A DNA stretch of 41,759 nucleotides from an uncultured Oscillospiraceae bacterium (GCA_934589525.1 CAKTOB010000021.1:1-41759); one strand, 5' to 3'; counted from the stretch's first letter, positions 23,370 through 32,687 are shown. Program-made: numbers and translations. Notes: generated by a model from the sequence alone, not told the origin.

Positions 23370-23435
23370 TCACTTCAATCGATATCTTTTTCCCACACCT
23401 CTGCCGATGATCTCAATCAATTCATTCTCGTTCAT
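23370..23435 (-). CDS. Possible small ORF upstream of the DUF262 fragment
   Basis: A 21-residue frame, MNENELIEIIGRGVGKRYRLK, ends 11 bp before the DUF262 start. The same frame is open further back (VSPEQICQ before the ATG) without a recognisable start or ribosome site. It could be the end of a decayed partner gene. Confidence 0.25.
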   Translation of the reverse strand: MNENELIEIIGRGVGKRYRLK

Positions 23436-23718
23436 CTGACAAATCTGTTCTGGAGATACACCACACCCTATTATAGCTTGATTATACTCCTATCTTCATG
23501 CATTTCAATAGACTCGAGTGAAAATTCACTTTTCTTTCACCTCATGGTATGAAAAATCACTCATCTTCCGTTCAATGGGGGGCCATTTCAAAAAGTCTGC
23601 TGTTTTTCCATTCTCCCCCACCTTTCCCTCAAAAATCCACACATTTCCCGCCCGTTTCGGCGCAACCTATGACTGCGGAGAAAACCCGCGAAAAGAAACG
23701 GAAAGGAAGAGAATCACT
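23436..23718. other. Intergenic gap and SASP upstream region
   Basis: No gene seen. The block TTTCCATTCTCCCCCACCTT (from 23606) matches the one upstream of the other SASP (from 20645), at nearly the same distance from the start codon (113 versus 112 bp); it probably belongs to a shared sporulation promoter region. Confidence 0.5.
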
Positions 23719-23913
23719 ATGAAAAACAGCAACGAACTGAACGTTCCCCAGGCCCGGGAAGCTATGGACAAGTTCAAGATGCAGGCCGCCCAGGAGATGG
23801 GTGTCAACCTGAAGCAGGGCTACAACGGTGACCTCACCTCCCGGGAGGCTGGCTCTGTGGGTGGGCAGATGGTCAAGAAGATGATCGAAGCCTACGAAAG
23901 CGGCATGCAGTAA
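23719..23913 (+). CDS. Alpha/beta-type small acid-soluble spore protein
   Basis: An intact 64-residue SASP (MKNSNELNVPQAREAMDKFK; EMGVNLKQGYNGDLTSREAGSVGGQMVKKMIEAYESGMQ in order). The family coats and protects forespore DNA and is degraded by the GPR protease at germination. The GPR-site region reads KMQAAQEMGV, looser than the usual E-I-A-S/x-E. GGAAAGGAAGAG precedes the ATG. It shares a nearly identical 5' half and upstream block with the copy at 20757, so the two arose by duplication. Confidence 0.93.
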   Translation: MKNSNELNVPQAREAMDKFKMQAAQEMGVNLKQGYNGDLTSREAGSVGGQMVKKMIEAYESGMQ

Positions 23914-23948
23914 GCTGCCCGAAGGCCGTTGCGCGCTTCAAAACAAGG

Positions 23949-23975
23949 AAGGCCGTCCCAAAAAGGGGCGGCCTT
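23949..23975. terminator. Shared terminator between SASP and ABC exporter genes
   Basis: AAGGCCGTCCC pairs with GGGGCGGCCTT (one G-T pair) around AAAAA, with the minus strand giving CTTTTT in the loop. The same kind of sequence recurs at 27347-27374. Confidence 0.7.
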
Positions 23976-23985
23976 TGGCGGGGTA

Positions 23986-25641
23986 TTAAACGCTCGGGGA
24001 TAGATTCAGCACGCTGTCGCAGGCTCCGATGATCCCGGGGTCGTGGGTGATGAGGATGCAGGTTTTGCCCAGCTGCTTGAGCCCGGCCATCACGGAGCGG
24101 ATGGTTCCGGCGTCCAGATGGGAAAAGGTTTCGTCGAAGATGATCGTGTCATTGTCCAGGAGCACCGCCCGGAGAATGCTCAGGCTTTGCTTTTGCCCGC
24201 CGGAAAGAGATGCGGCCATGTAGGAAATGGGTTCATGAAAACGCTTTGGCAGCTCCCTGATCCACCGGGTGCAGCCAAGAAGATCCCCCATGCGGAGGAT
24301 TTCCTCCAGCGGCACCTGCCGGTCATTGCCGAGAAGCAGATTTTCAAGGATCGTCCCCTCCATAAAGTAGTCCGGCTGCGGTACATAGGTGACGGAACCC
24401 CGCAGGGCGGCCAAGGGGTATTGGCTCATCGGTTTGCCGGAATAGGAGACGCTTCCCCGGTGATCCGGAAGGAGCCCTGCGAAAATTTTTCCCAGGGTGG
24501 ATTTTCCGCAGCCGCTTTCTCCGTAAATGGCGGTCACGGTTCCCGCCGGAATGCGGATTTCAGTCGGGTATTGAATCGCCTCATGGCCCTCAAAACAGAC
24601 GGAAAGGTCCCGGGCTAAAAATGCGGTTTCCGAAAAATCCGGATGTTCCCCCCGGGATTTCCCCAGGTCCTCGGAGGGCAGGTCCCAGATTTCCAGGACC
24701 CGGTCCACCCCGATGAGACTCCTTTTGAGGCTGGCCACCGCGTCTCCCAGGCACAGAAACAGGTCCGTGACCATGGGCGACAGCTGGAGCACAAAGACGA
24801 TCTCCTCCACATGCAGCTTCCCCGTTTTTACCGAGAAGATCCCCCAGACGGAAACACCCACATAAATGGCCAGGTCCACAATGGTGGCGGAGGAAGAAAG
24901 TCCCGCGTCCAGCTCCGATTCCCGTTCAACGGTTTCGCCCAGCCTGCGGCTCATGTTCAGCAGCCGGTCCGTCAGGGGCTTCACCATGTTCATCATGCGG
25001 ATATTTCCCAGGTGCGCCACATATTGGTTGAGAAACGCCGCCATTTCCGAAAATAGTTGTTGCTTTTTCCGGGAATTCCCAGCTATTTTTCCGGCAAGGT
25101 ATCCTTTTACCAGAAGGGCCGATAATCCCAAAAAGGCCAGATAGCATCCGATAACGGGGCTGATCAAAAAGATATTGATGCCTCCTCCGATGCCGGAGAT
25201 CAGCAGCATCATGGGGTACATCAGGTTCGATAAAAACAGGCCGCGGATCAGCTCCACGTCGCTGCTCAATCTGGAAAGAATGTCGCCCCGGTTTTCTTTT
25301 TGCAGGAATTCATTTTGATATTTGGCGTTCAGGAACTTCTTGTAGGTGATTTCCCGGATTTTCCCGATCATTTTCTCCACGGTGACAGACTGAATATGGG
25401 TGGTCAGCGTGTCAAAAAGGACAAATACCAGCAGGAACAGAATGAATCTCCGGATGCCCTCCCTGAGTTTTGGCAGGTCCTGCAGCCGTGCCGCGTAAGC
25501 GACGGAGGAAAAGAGGATGGCGTTCAGCAAATTGATGCAAAAATTGCGTGTTGAGACGAACAAGGTGCCCAGCACATAGGGTGCGGCATGGGGTTTGACC
25601 GCTTCCAGGATTTTTTCGATTCTTTTCTGATGCCCCTTCAT
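23986..25641 (-). CDS. ABC exporter half-transporter B
   Basis: A 551-residue fusion of a six-helix membrane domain (about 1-300) and an ATPase domain. Walker A is GESGCGKST, signature SLSGGQKQSLSI (good), Walker B TIIFDE, switch histidine THD. The Q-loop region reads TYVPQPDYF. It overlaps the partner gene by 4 bp, so the two form a heterodimer; of the pair, this one has the consensus signature. The substrate cannot be deduced; lipid, drug or peptide export are all usual for the family. Confidence 0.9.
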   Translation of the reverse strand: MKGHQKRIEKILEAVKPHAAPYVLGTLFVSTRNFCINLLNAILFSSVAYAARLQDLPKLREGIRRFILFLLVFVLFDTLTTHIQSVTVEKMIGKIREITYKKFLNAKYQNEFLQKENRGDILSRLSSDVELIRGLFLSNLMYPMMLLISGIGGGINIFLISPVIGCYLAFLGLSALLVKGYLAGKIAGNSRKKQQLFSEMAAFLNQYVAHLGNIRMMNMVKPLTDRLLNMSRRLGETVERESELDAGLSSSATIVDLAIYVGVSVWGIFSVKTGKLHVEEIVFVLQLSPMVTDLFLCLGDAVASLKRSLIGVDRVLEIWDLPSEDLGKSRGEHPDFSETAFLARDLSVCFEGHEAIQYPTEIRIPAGTVTAIYGESGCGKSTLGKIFAGLLPDHRGSVSYSGKPMSQYPLAALRGSVTYVPQPDYFMEGTILENLLLGNDRQVPLEEILRMGDLLGCTRWIRELPKRFHEPISYMAASLSGGQKQSLSILRAVLLDNDTIIFDETFSHLDAGTIRSVMAGLKQLGKTCILITHDPGIIGACDSVLNLSPSV

Positions 25642-27257
25642 GCCTCCGCCCCCTCTATTCTGATGTTGTTTCCGCCTTCGTCCAGCAGCACCGCGTCATG
25701 GGTGATGACCATGACGATCCGGTCCTTTGCGAGGGTTTCAAAGGTCCTTTTAACGCGAAGTGTATTCTGCACATCCAGTCCGGCGGAGGGTTCGTCAAAA
25801 ATGTAGATATACCCGTCCTTTAGCAGCGTCCGTGCCAGGGCGATCCGTTTTCGCTGCCCCAGGGACAGGGGCTCCCCCAGATCGTGCAGCAGGGTATCAT
25901 ATTTTTCCGGCAGCGCGTCGATTTCCTGGTGGATTCCCACAGCCTCGCAGACGGATCGGATCTGATCCTCCGGAGCCTCCGGGCTGCCGAAGCGCAGATT
26001 CTCCAGAATGGTTGCAGGCAGGAGCACCGTATCCTGGGTGCAGACGGCAATCTTTTTCACCAATTCTTGTTGCGATAAATGGGAAATGTCCTCCCCGCAA
26101 AGGAAGATCCTGCCGCCGGAGGGCCGTTCTTCTCCCAGCAGCAGCTTCACCGTGGTGCTTTTTCCGCAGCCGTTTTTTCCCACAATATAATTGACCTGGC
26201 CGGGGCTGCACTGGAAGCTGACATTGCGCAGGACTTCCTCCGCGCCGCCGTATGCAAAGGAGACGTTTTCAAAAACAATGTTTCCGCAGGGTCTCGGAAA
26301 ACAGCCCTTGCTCCGGGCCCCGGGGGCCGCCAGATAGTCCCCGATCCGGCGGACATGCACCTTTGTGCTGACCAGAATTTTGACAGAGCGATCCAGGCAC
26401 ATGATCGGGGAGATCAGATTCTCCAGCAGGGTCATGGCTACAAAGAAGGTCCCCATGGTGATCTGTCCCACCGCCACCATTTTTCCGCAGGCCACGGTGA
26501 TCCAGAGCATCACCAGGAAGGAGAGCAGCATGGAAATGGCGGAAAAAAGGGATGTTTGCCGGTCTGTTTTTTGAAATACCCGATTATAATCTCCCAATGC
26601 CCTCCTGTAAGCCTCCACCGAAAGGTCTTCTATTCCATAGGCTTTGACGGCTTCGATGTTCTCTATTCCGTGAAAGGCTTTCCGGTTGCTCTCTTCAAGA
26701 AGCTGCTGCAAAAAATGCCGGGACGTATTGATTTTCGTATTGACACCGTAGGTAAACCCGGCCTGAAGGAGGCACAGCAAAACGGCGGTGACTGCAATAG
26801 ACCAGTGGGTCTTTGTCCAAAGAACGAATACTGCCGCCAGAAAAACCGTGGCATCCGGGATGATTTTTTGCAAGACCCGCCGGGTACACCCAATGACCCC
26901 GTTCACGTCCTGGGTCATCAATGTTGTGACTTTCCCCACATCCCCGTCCTGGGCCTTGGGCTGGTCGCCAGCCTTGCAGATGATTTTATTGTATAGGGTC
27001 GTCTGAACCTTTGCGGCATAGCCGTTGCTGCTTTTCCACATTCCGTAGCCCATCACCGCGGATAGACCGGCCAGCAGAAGAATATAGAGAAGCTCTTTGT
27101 AGGACGTGCCGCCGGAGAGCCGGTCGATCCACTCCCCGATCAATACCTTTGCTTTCGTGGAGGATGCCGTATATCCCATGGCAAAGGCCGCCCCGAGGAA
27201 GGCTCTTGCATCCGGAATCCATATTGTTGTAATGGGATGTTCCCTGCCGTTTTTCAT
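25638..27257 (-). CDS. ABC exporter half-transporter A
   Basis: A 539-residue membrane-ATPase fusion. Walker A is GKNGCGKST, Walker B YIYIFDEPSAGLD, switch THDA, but the signature is PLSLGQRKRIALA, with L in place of the first G of LSGGQ. Asymmetric heterodimeric exporters often have one degenerate site, consistent with this. The ATG at 27257 follows GGAGG by 8 bp; a longer frame to 27323 overlaps the promoter. It is the first gene of the two-gene unit. Confidence 0.88.
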   Translation of the reverse strand: MKNGREHPITTIWIPDARAFLGAAFAMGYTASSTKAKVLIGEWIDRLSGGTSYKELLYILLLAGLSAVMGYGMWKSSNGYAAKVQTTLYNKIICKAGDQPKAQDGDVGKVTTLMTQDVNGVIGCTRRVLQKIIPDATVFLAAVFVLWTKTHWSIAVTAVLLCLLQAGFTYGVNTKINTSRHFLQQLLEESNRKAFHGIENIEAVKAYGIEDLSVEAYRRALGDYNRVFQKTDRQTSLFSAISMLLSFLVMLWITVACGKMVAVGQITMGTFFVAMTLLENLISPIMCLDRSVKILVSTKVHVRRIGDYLAAPGARSKGCFPRPCGNIVFENVSFAYGGAEEVLRNVSFQCSPGQVNYIVGKNGCGKSTTVKLLLGEERPSGGRIFLCGEDISHLSQQELVKKIAVCTQDTVLLPATILENLRFGSPEAPEDQIRSVCEAVGIHQEIDALPEKYDTLLHDLGEPLSLGQRKRIALARTLLKDGYIYIFDEPSAGLDVQNTLRVKRTFETLAKDRIVMVITHDAVLLDEGGNNIRIEGAEA

Positions 27258-27307
27258 AGAACCGTTCCTCCATTCTCTTTTCCCGGGCAGCATACGCATC
27301 GGATTTG

Positions 27308-27336
27308 AGTATATCATAAACACATTTTCTTTTCAA
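27308..27336 (-). promoter_or_regulatory. Sigma-A promoter of the ABC exporter genes
   Basis: Minus strand: TTGAAA (27336-27331), 17 bp, TATACT (27313-27308). Confidence 0.7.
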
Positions 27337-27346
27337 GAGATACCAA

Positions 27347-27374
27347 GGAGGCCGTCCCAAAAGGGGCGGCCTCC
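27347..27374 (-). terminator. Terminator of the endolysin gene
   Basis: GGAGGCCGCCCC pairs with GGGACGGCCTCC (one G-T pair) around TTTT on the minus strand; it follows the endolysin stop by 15 bp. Confidence 0.75.
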
Positions 27375-27389
27375 GTTGCCTGGTCGGTA

Positions 27390-27962
27390 TTACGGCACGT
27401 CCATGTGGACGTGGGTCTGGTTGATGGCGTAGGCGTAGCGGACCTCCGGGTGGCTCCGCACCAGGGTCAGAATTTTTTGGGCGGACCAGCCGGGGATGGA
27501 AAAGTCCATGGCTTTTCCCAAAAGGTGCCGGGAGCCTGCCACGCCGCCCACGGCCCGGTTGTGGGCCGGGCAGCGGAGGGTGCTGCTGGGGATCATGGGG
27601 GCCCCCGCCTCCCGGCGGATGCGGTCCGCCAGGCGCATGAGCTCTTCGCTGGGCTCCGCCGGGAAGCCGCCGCAGCGGCCGCAGGAGCAGCCGATATAGG
27701 GCTCGTTCCGTTTAAAATAGCGGATCTCCCGCCACCAGTCCGGGCCGCCGGTATCCTTCGGGGCTTCCTCCATTCGCCCCGCCGCCACCGCCGCCAGAAG
27801 GGCCTTCCGGGTCTCTTCCCCGGCAATGCCGTCAGGGCTCAGGCCCTCCCGGGCCTGAAACCGCTGCACCGCCCCCCGGGTAACCTTGCCCTGGATGCCG
27901 TCAATGGCCCCGGGGTCATAGCCAAGATATGCCAGCAGACACTGGATTTGTCTCACCGTCAC
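27390..27962 (-). CDS. Phage-type endolysin: peptidoglycan-binding domain plus M15 peptidase
   Basis: A 190-residue cell-wall hydrolase. Residues 1-57 form a PG_binding_1-like domain (MTVRQIQCLLAYLGYDPGAIDG, VTRGAVQRFQAREGLSPDG). The C-terminal part is an M15_3-like D,D-carboxy/endopeptidase with zinc ligands in GSRHLLGKAMDF (H, D) and THVHMDV (H). No signal peptide, as for phage lysins needing a holin; none was seen. The start is GTG at 27962, overlapping the XkdX stop by 4 bp. It is the last gene of the tail-fibre module. Confidence 0.85.
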   Translation of the reverse strand: MTVRQIQCLLAYLGYDPGAIDGIQGKVTRGAVQRFQAREGLSPDGIAGEETRKALLAAVAAGRMEEAPKDTGGPDWWREIRYFKRNEPYIGCSCGRCGGFPAEPSEELMRLADRIRREAGAPMIPSSTLRCPAHNRAVGGVAGSRHLLGKAMDFSIPGWSAQKILTLVRSHPEVRYAYAINQTHVHMDVP

Positions 27963-28123
27963 GCGGCCTCACCGCCGTAAACCGTCTCCACCAGAGCCGT
28001 CAGCTCCGTAAACTCCTCGTCCGTCAGGCGATTGCAGGCGAAGAACACATCCAGCTTGTTCTGGGCCATGTCGCCGGTTTTGTAAAAATGCTTGGTGATC
28101 AGAATCTTCATGCTTTTATACAT
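27959..28123 (-). CDS. XkdX-like small phage tail protein
   Basis: A 54-residue protein, MYKSMKILITKHFYKTGDM then NKLDVFFACNRLTDEEFTELTALVETVY, matching the look of XkdX proteins (FY.TG.., KLDVF.A..RIT..EY..L). These occur between tail-fibre and lysis genes of PBSX-like phages. GGAGGGA precedes the ATG by 7 bp. It overlaps the endolysin start by 4 bp. Confidence 0.8.
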   Translation of the reverse strand: MYKSMKILITKHFYKTGDMAQNKLDVFFACNRLTDEEFTELTALVETVYGGEAA

Positions 28124-28150
28124 TATAAAATCCCTCCAAAGAAAAATATA

Positions 28151-28370
28151 GGGAAGCTCTGATTAAATCGGCAAGAGCTGGCAGCGAGAGATTTTGTTTC
28201 CAGGCAAGGTTCTAAAAGTGAGGGAATACTTTGTGTACCCGCAAGGGGTATGCCGCATCCGTAAGCCAGCTTGTGCTGGCAACGGCTGCGCTATATTTCC
28301 CACTTTTAGTACCGCAGCATGGAAGCAAAAGATCCGCTGTCCAGCCGCAGACGATTTATTCAGAGTTTCC
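28151..28370. repeat. Long-hairpin repeat element, copy 1
   Basis: About 220 bp that folds end to end: GGGAAGCTCTGATTAAATCG at the left is the near-complement of CGATTTATTCAGAGTTTCC at the right. Further in, GAGCTGGCAGCG pairs with CGCTGTCCAGC, and CTAAAAGTG with CACTTTTAG. The apex carries an extra hairpin (GCCAGC-ttgt-GCTGGC) absent from copy 2 at 39942. It lies between the XkdX and tail-protein genes. Confidence 0.8.
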
Positions 28371-28378
28371 TAAGATCG

Positions 28379-28714
28379 TCACAGGTCTTCCCCCTGAATT
28401 TCCGCCATGTCCTGGTCATAGACCGCATCCACCATGCTGGCCATGGCATCCAGCATCTGCTCATTCTGGGCCCGCTCATAGACCCGCTGGGCCCGGTCCA
28501 GCCCCTCCCAGTCCTTCCAGGGGGCGGCCATTTCCCCTATAAAGACCGTGCCGTCCGCTCCGGTCCAGCTCTCCCCAGAGGGAATGAAGCGATAGCCCTC
28601 CAGATACTCCGGGGCGGCGTTTTGGAAGAAGGCCGCCTCCACCGGCCGCAGGCCCTCCCCGGGGGCGGCGTGGCATTTGTAGTCCCCGTCAATGTAGATT
28701 TTCACAGCTTTCAC
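28379..28714 (-). CDS. Phage tail-associated hypothetical protein
   Basis: A 111-residue acidic protein starting at GTG (MKAVKIYIDGDYKCHAAPG), with GYRFIPSGESWTGADG and a helical C-terminus. It resembles small proteins encoded after tail-fibre genes in clostridial phages (possible tail-fibre chaperone or XkdW-like role, unproven). It starts 1 bp after the upstream gene stop. Confidence 0.7.
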   Translation of the reverse strand: MKAVKIYIDGDYKCHAAPGEGLRPVEAAFFQNAAPEYLEGYRFIPSGESWTGADGTVFIGEMAAPWKDWEGLDRAQRVYERAQNEQMLDAMASMVDAVYDQDMAEIQGEDL

Positions 28715-28715
28715 C

Positions 28716-29585
28716 TCATTCCAGCCACATTTTGCGGATGGTCACGGTATTGTAGCCATAGACATCCACGCCGGTGTGCATATGGGAGCTGATGCCTATA
28801 AAGACCCACCCGGTCACCCGGCTAATGTCCAGGGTCACCACGCCGTTGTAGCTTTTGTCCTCCTTGACCGTATCCACAAAGTAGGTTGCCAGGGGGCTGT
28901 AGCCGTTCACAGCCACCTTGGTCACATGGATGCCGAAGCCGTTGTTGTAGCCCTTGCCCCGGATGTCGTATTGGAGGTCCACACAGAGCTTGCTGTAGGC
29001 ATTGACCTCGATCATATCCCGGGTGAACACCGTGCCGAAAACCGGGTTTGTGGACTGATAGACCTTCATCACATCGGTGATCTCCAGGGTGGGTGCCCCG
29101 GCGCCCATCCATTCTCCGTCCGTCCAGCCGTTCATCCGGGCGTTGGTGGGATTGTAGCCGCCTGTCAGGTCCTGGCACTGGTCCCCGTTGTAAAACAGCA
29201 CGCCCCGCATATCTCCGGAAAATTTGTGCCAGCTGCCGCCGTGGTAAATATAGGCGGACTTGGCGCTCCAGCTGCCGCCTGCGTACTGCCAGCAGGCCAG
29301 AAGCTTTGTAAAATTGCTGTTGTTCTCCTTCCTGAAAAAATCCAGGCCCGTGGTGTTTCTGGCGTCATAGCCCCCCTGATAGGTGGAGGTGAAGTACACG
29401 AAGCCCGGGGTCTTTTCCCCGGTCGGGTTCTCCACCTCGGAAAACTCGTAGCCCGAAACGGCGGTGGCGCTGTCCACCCAGATGTCGTTTTCCCCGGGAG
29501 AGGGCACATTGGGGCCGCCGGGGCCGCTGAACACCCGCAGCCGCAGCCGGTCAGACCCGCCGCCGGTGTTTGCAAATCCGATCAT
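28716..29585 (-). CDS. Phage tail/fibre structural protein
   Basis: A 289-residue protein with glycine-, aromatic- and serine-rich beta-like sequence: FSGPGGPNVPSPGENDIWVD, then WQYAGGSWSAKSAYIYHGGSWHKF, and a C-terminal half that looks like a beta-sandwich (VDLQYDIRGKGYNNGFGIHV). IWVD and WQYAGGSWSAKSAYIYHGGSW-type repeats are common in phage tail-tip proteins. AAGGAGCAG precedes the ATG. It follows the fibre gene in the same direction. Confidence 0.75.
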   Translation of the reverse strand: MIGFANTGGGSDRLRLRVFSGPGGPNVPSPGENDIWVDSATAVSGYEFSEVENPTGEKTPGFVYFTSTYQGGYDARNTTGLDFFRKENNSNFTKLLACWQYAGGSWSAKSAYIYHGGSWHKFSGDMRGVLFYNGDQCQDLTGGYNPTNARMNGWTDGEWMGAGAPTLEITDVMKVYQSTNPVFGTVFTRDMIEVNAYSKLCVDLQYDIRGKGYNNGFGIHVTKVAVNGYSPLATYFVDTVKEDKSYNGVVTLDISRVTGWVFIGISSHMHTGVDVYGYNTVTIRKMWLE

Positions 29586-29604
29586 TTTCTGCTCCTTTCC
29601 TTCC

Positions 29605-30720
29605 TTATCTGTGGAGGATCACCGCCAGGGGCACCTCTGCCTGGGGCCGTTCCTCCAGGCAGGTGATTTTCAGCACCCGGTCCAGAGCCTCCACCTTGTC
29701 AACGCAGCCCCAGGCCGCCTTCTGGGCCAGAGCCGTCCCCGCCTGGGCGTCGTATTCCCCCACGACGAAGGGCGTATCACCGGCGGTCAGCTCCGGCACA
29801 TCCAGCAGAAGCTCATAGGGGCCGCTGCCCTGCCAGCCGGCGGTGGTCATTCTGGTTCTTAAAACCAGCTTGCGGCTGTCCACATACCCCTTGGTGGCCC
29901 CGTCCGTGGGATTCTGGGGATCACCCAGATCCCGGACTCTGTGTTTTCCCATGGTCAGGTCCCCGGTCATGGTGTCTCCGGCCTTTTGCACCGCCCCCAG
30001 ATTTCCGGCGGTGAGCACCACATTGCCGCTCTCGTCCGGGGCCACGCCGTTGATGCTTCGGATCACCGCCTCCCCCAGGTCCCCCCTGGGGCCGGGAGGG
30101 CCGGGGTCGCCCTTGTCGCCCTTCTCGCCTTTTTCGCCCCGGATGGAGGGGATGGGATACATATTCCCGTCCAGCCCCCGGACACGAAGCACAGGCGGGG
30201 TCTGGGTCACATCCAGCTGCACCCGATACCCCGGAGGCATGTCCCCGGGGCCTACATACACCTCGCTGTGCCGCAGAAAGGCCCGCTGCTCCGCCCCACG
30301 GAAGTGGACCGTCAGCAGCACCCCGTCGGGAAGCTCCTCCAGCTTGAGACCTGTGTCCGCGATGGCCTCCGCCAGCTGGTCATACAAGCTGGGGGCCGGG
30401 TCTTCCGGAGGCCCCCATTTGCTCCGCACCCCCTCCCGCAGCGCCACCCTTGCCGGGGTGGTGGTCCTTACATTCTGGGCATACACGCCCACCTCCAGCC
30501 GCCTGGCATAGCCGATCACCGGCACCGGGCAGCTGTTGCCGTAAAACAGCACATCCTGAAATAGATTTTCCGTCTGAAACCGGGCAGTCTTCATGCCCTC
30601 CGGTTCCCACTCCCCATCGAAGTCAAACACCACTCTGAAATCTCCGCTTCCGCAGACATAAACCGTGGTATCCTCCTGCTGGGCAAGCTTCTCCCGAACA
30701 GAGATATGAATATCCGGCAC
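29605..30720 (-). CDS. Phage tail fibre with collagen-like segment
   Basis: A 371-residue fibre protein. The N-terminal 110 residues (MPDIHISVREKLAQQEDTTV, ARFQTENLFQDVLF) match the attachment domain found in clostridial tail proteins. A short collagen-like run (GEKGEKGDKGDPGPPGPRG) follows, then a tail-fibre repeat segment (INGVAPDESGNVVLTAGNLG, GDTMTGDLTMGKHRVRDLGDP). The start is GTG at 30720 with AAGGAGG 9 bp upstream. Upstream tail genes are absent: the repeat mosaic begins within 200 bp, so the module is detached from its phage. Confidence 0.85.
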   Translation of the reverse strand: MPDIHISVREKLAQQEDTTVYVCGSGDFRVVFDFDGEWEPEGMKTARFQTENLFQDVLFYGNSCPVPVIGYARRLEVGVYAQNVRTTTPARVALREGVRSKWGPPEDPAPSLYDQLAEAIADTGLKLEELPDGVLLTVHFRGAEQRAFLRHSEVYVGPGDMPPGYRVQLDVTQTPPVLRVRGLDGNMYPIPSIRGEKGEKGDKGDPGPPGPRGDLGEAVIRSINGVAPDESGNVVLTAGNLGAVQKAGDTMTGDLTMGKHRVRDLGDPQNPTDGATKGYVDSRKLVLRTRMTTAGWQGSGPYELLLDVPELTAGDTPFVVGEYDAQAGTALAQKAAWGCVDKVEALDRVLKITCLEERPQAEVPLAVILHR

Positions 30721-31401
30721 TTCACCGCGCCTCCTTTTCCGGGCCCCCTCCCCGGGTGAGGCAGCAGAACTCCCCCGGGGACAGTTAATTTTTTTCAACC
30801 CTTCCCGTAAATAATAACACATATGTTCGCATTTGTCAACCACCGACAATTGGGTTGAGTTGACAGTGGACAGTTATTTTGGGGACCAACGGTACCACGC
30901 AATGTAGCGGCGATGATTCATCGCCATGCCACGTTTCGAATATAACCTGTGTGGATGAACGGTACCACGCCTGTAGGGGTGGTGCTCCGCGCAGCGAATC
31001 AAAATTTATTGATTGCCGGTGGCAATCACACATTCATTCATCGGCAATCTGCCGCCCGCCACGTCCCGAATACAACCTGTGTGGTTGAACGGTACCGCCC
31101 ATCAGCGAAACCGTAGGGAACGGCCTATGTGCCGTTCCTGGAACGTTGCAAAAACAACCTGTGTAGGTAAGCAAAACCACCCCTCAGGTCTGTCATTCCG
31201 ACCGGAGCGAAGCGGAGTGGAGGAATCCACCACGTTGAACAAAGAACCACCACAAGATAAAACCTGCAACTTGGGAAGATCCCTCGGCTCCCTTTGCCTC
31301 CGGGTCGATCTGGCAGCCCTTTTCCTGACAGTATTCCGTCACATTCTGAATAGACAGAGGGGAAAACTGTTCTCTTTTTGGCGGCTTGTCCGCTATACTC
31401 T

Positions 31402-31505
31402 TAGTTAGAGTTGGAGCTGAAGCTGAAGCTGTAGTTATAGTTATAGTTATAGTTGTAGTTGAAGTTGTAGTTGATGTTGTAGTTGATGTTGTAGTTGATG
31501 TTGGA
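31402..31505. repeat. Hexamer-type simple repeat
   Basis: About 100 bp of degenerate GTTGTA/GTTGAT/GTTATA hexamers inside a GTCATTCCGA cassette. It is probably slippage-prone. Confidence 0.75.
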
Positions 31506-32540
31506 TAACTCCCGGTATCATCCGATAGCAGTCGATTCTTTTCACCGTCGGAATGACATGTCGGAGGGTGGTTCCGTTTTGTCCACACAGGTTGCATTCG
31601 CAACGTGGCGGGCGGCAGATTGCCGATGAAATTATTGTGTGATTGCCACCGGCAATCAATAAATTTTGATTCGCTGCGCGGAGCACCACCCCTACGTCAA
31701 TGTACCACGTTTTTCCAATTATTCAGAACACAATACAGTGATAGATACGTCAAAAATGCGGTAATTCGGAACAAATATATTGTAGGGGCGGCAATCTGCC
31801 GCCCGCCACGTTCCGAATACAACCTGTGTGGTTGACCGGAACCACCCGCCAGCGAAACCGTAGGGAACGGCCTGTGTGCCGTTCCGGGAAACGTTGCAGA
31901 AACAACCCGTGTGGATAAACGGAACCACCTTTCAGATATGTCATTCAGGCCTTTAGCGCAAGCGGAGTGGAGGAATCCACCACGTTGGATAAAGAACCAA
32001 CACAAGATAAAACTTGCTGCTTGAGTAGATTCCTCGACTCGCATTCGCTCCCTCGGAATGACATGTCGATATGTGGTACCATTCAACCGCACAGGTTATA
32101 GTCGGAACGTGGCGGGCGGCAGATTGCCGCCCCTACGGACACGCTGGTGGGTGGTTCCATTCAACCGCACGGGTTATATTCGTTACGTTGTCATGGCGAT
32201 GAATCATCGCCGCTACATTGCGTGGTTCCATTCAGCCGCACGGGTTGTATCCGCAACGCCCCCCGGAACGGCACACAGGCCGTTCCCTACGGTTTCGCTG
32301 GTGGGTGGATTCTTTCACCCCCACAGGTTGTATTCGGAACGTGGCGGGCGGCAGATTGCCGATGAAATTATTGTGTGATTGCCACCGGCAATCATTGTTT
32401 TTTAATTCGCTGCGCGGAGCACCACCCCTACAGGCGTGGTACCATTCATCCACACGGTGTATATTTGTTACATTGCATGGTGGTTTCTTTGCGCCTTTTG
32501 TTGCTAAAATATTTCACGCCGTACCGCATTTCCCTCATCA

Positions 32541-32582
32541 GTCTCGCCCTGTGGGGCGAGACAGCTTCCCCCAAGGGAAGCT
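32541..32582. repeat. Paired hairpins at the inner edge of the mosaic
   Basis: GTCTCGCCC/GGGCGAGAC (32541-32562) and AGCTTCCC/GGGAAGCT (32563-32582) stand side by side. They look like another cassette type of the mosaic. Confidence 0.5.
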
Positions 32583-32687
32583 CTTGTACCGTGCTTTTGG
32601 GTATGGAAAATACAGCCGGACGCAGCAAATGTCAGCCAAGTACGGCCAAACGCAGCCAATGTCAGCCAAGTGCAGCCAAATAACCCT

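Noticed and set aside
29605..30720. Diversity-generating retroelement target in the tail fibre
   Set aside because: No reverse transcriptase gene or template-repeat pair was seen nearby.
31402..31505. Possible CRISPR or direct-repeat array
   Set aside because: The period is 6 bp with no spacers; it is a simple sequence repeat. No CRISPR array or cas gene was seen in the window.
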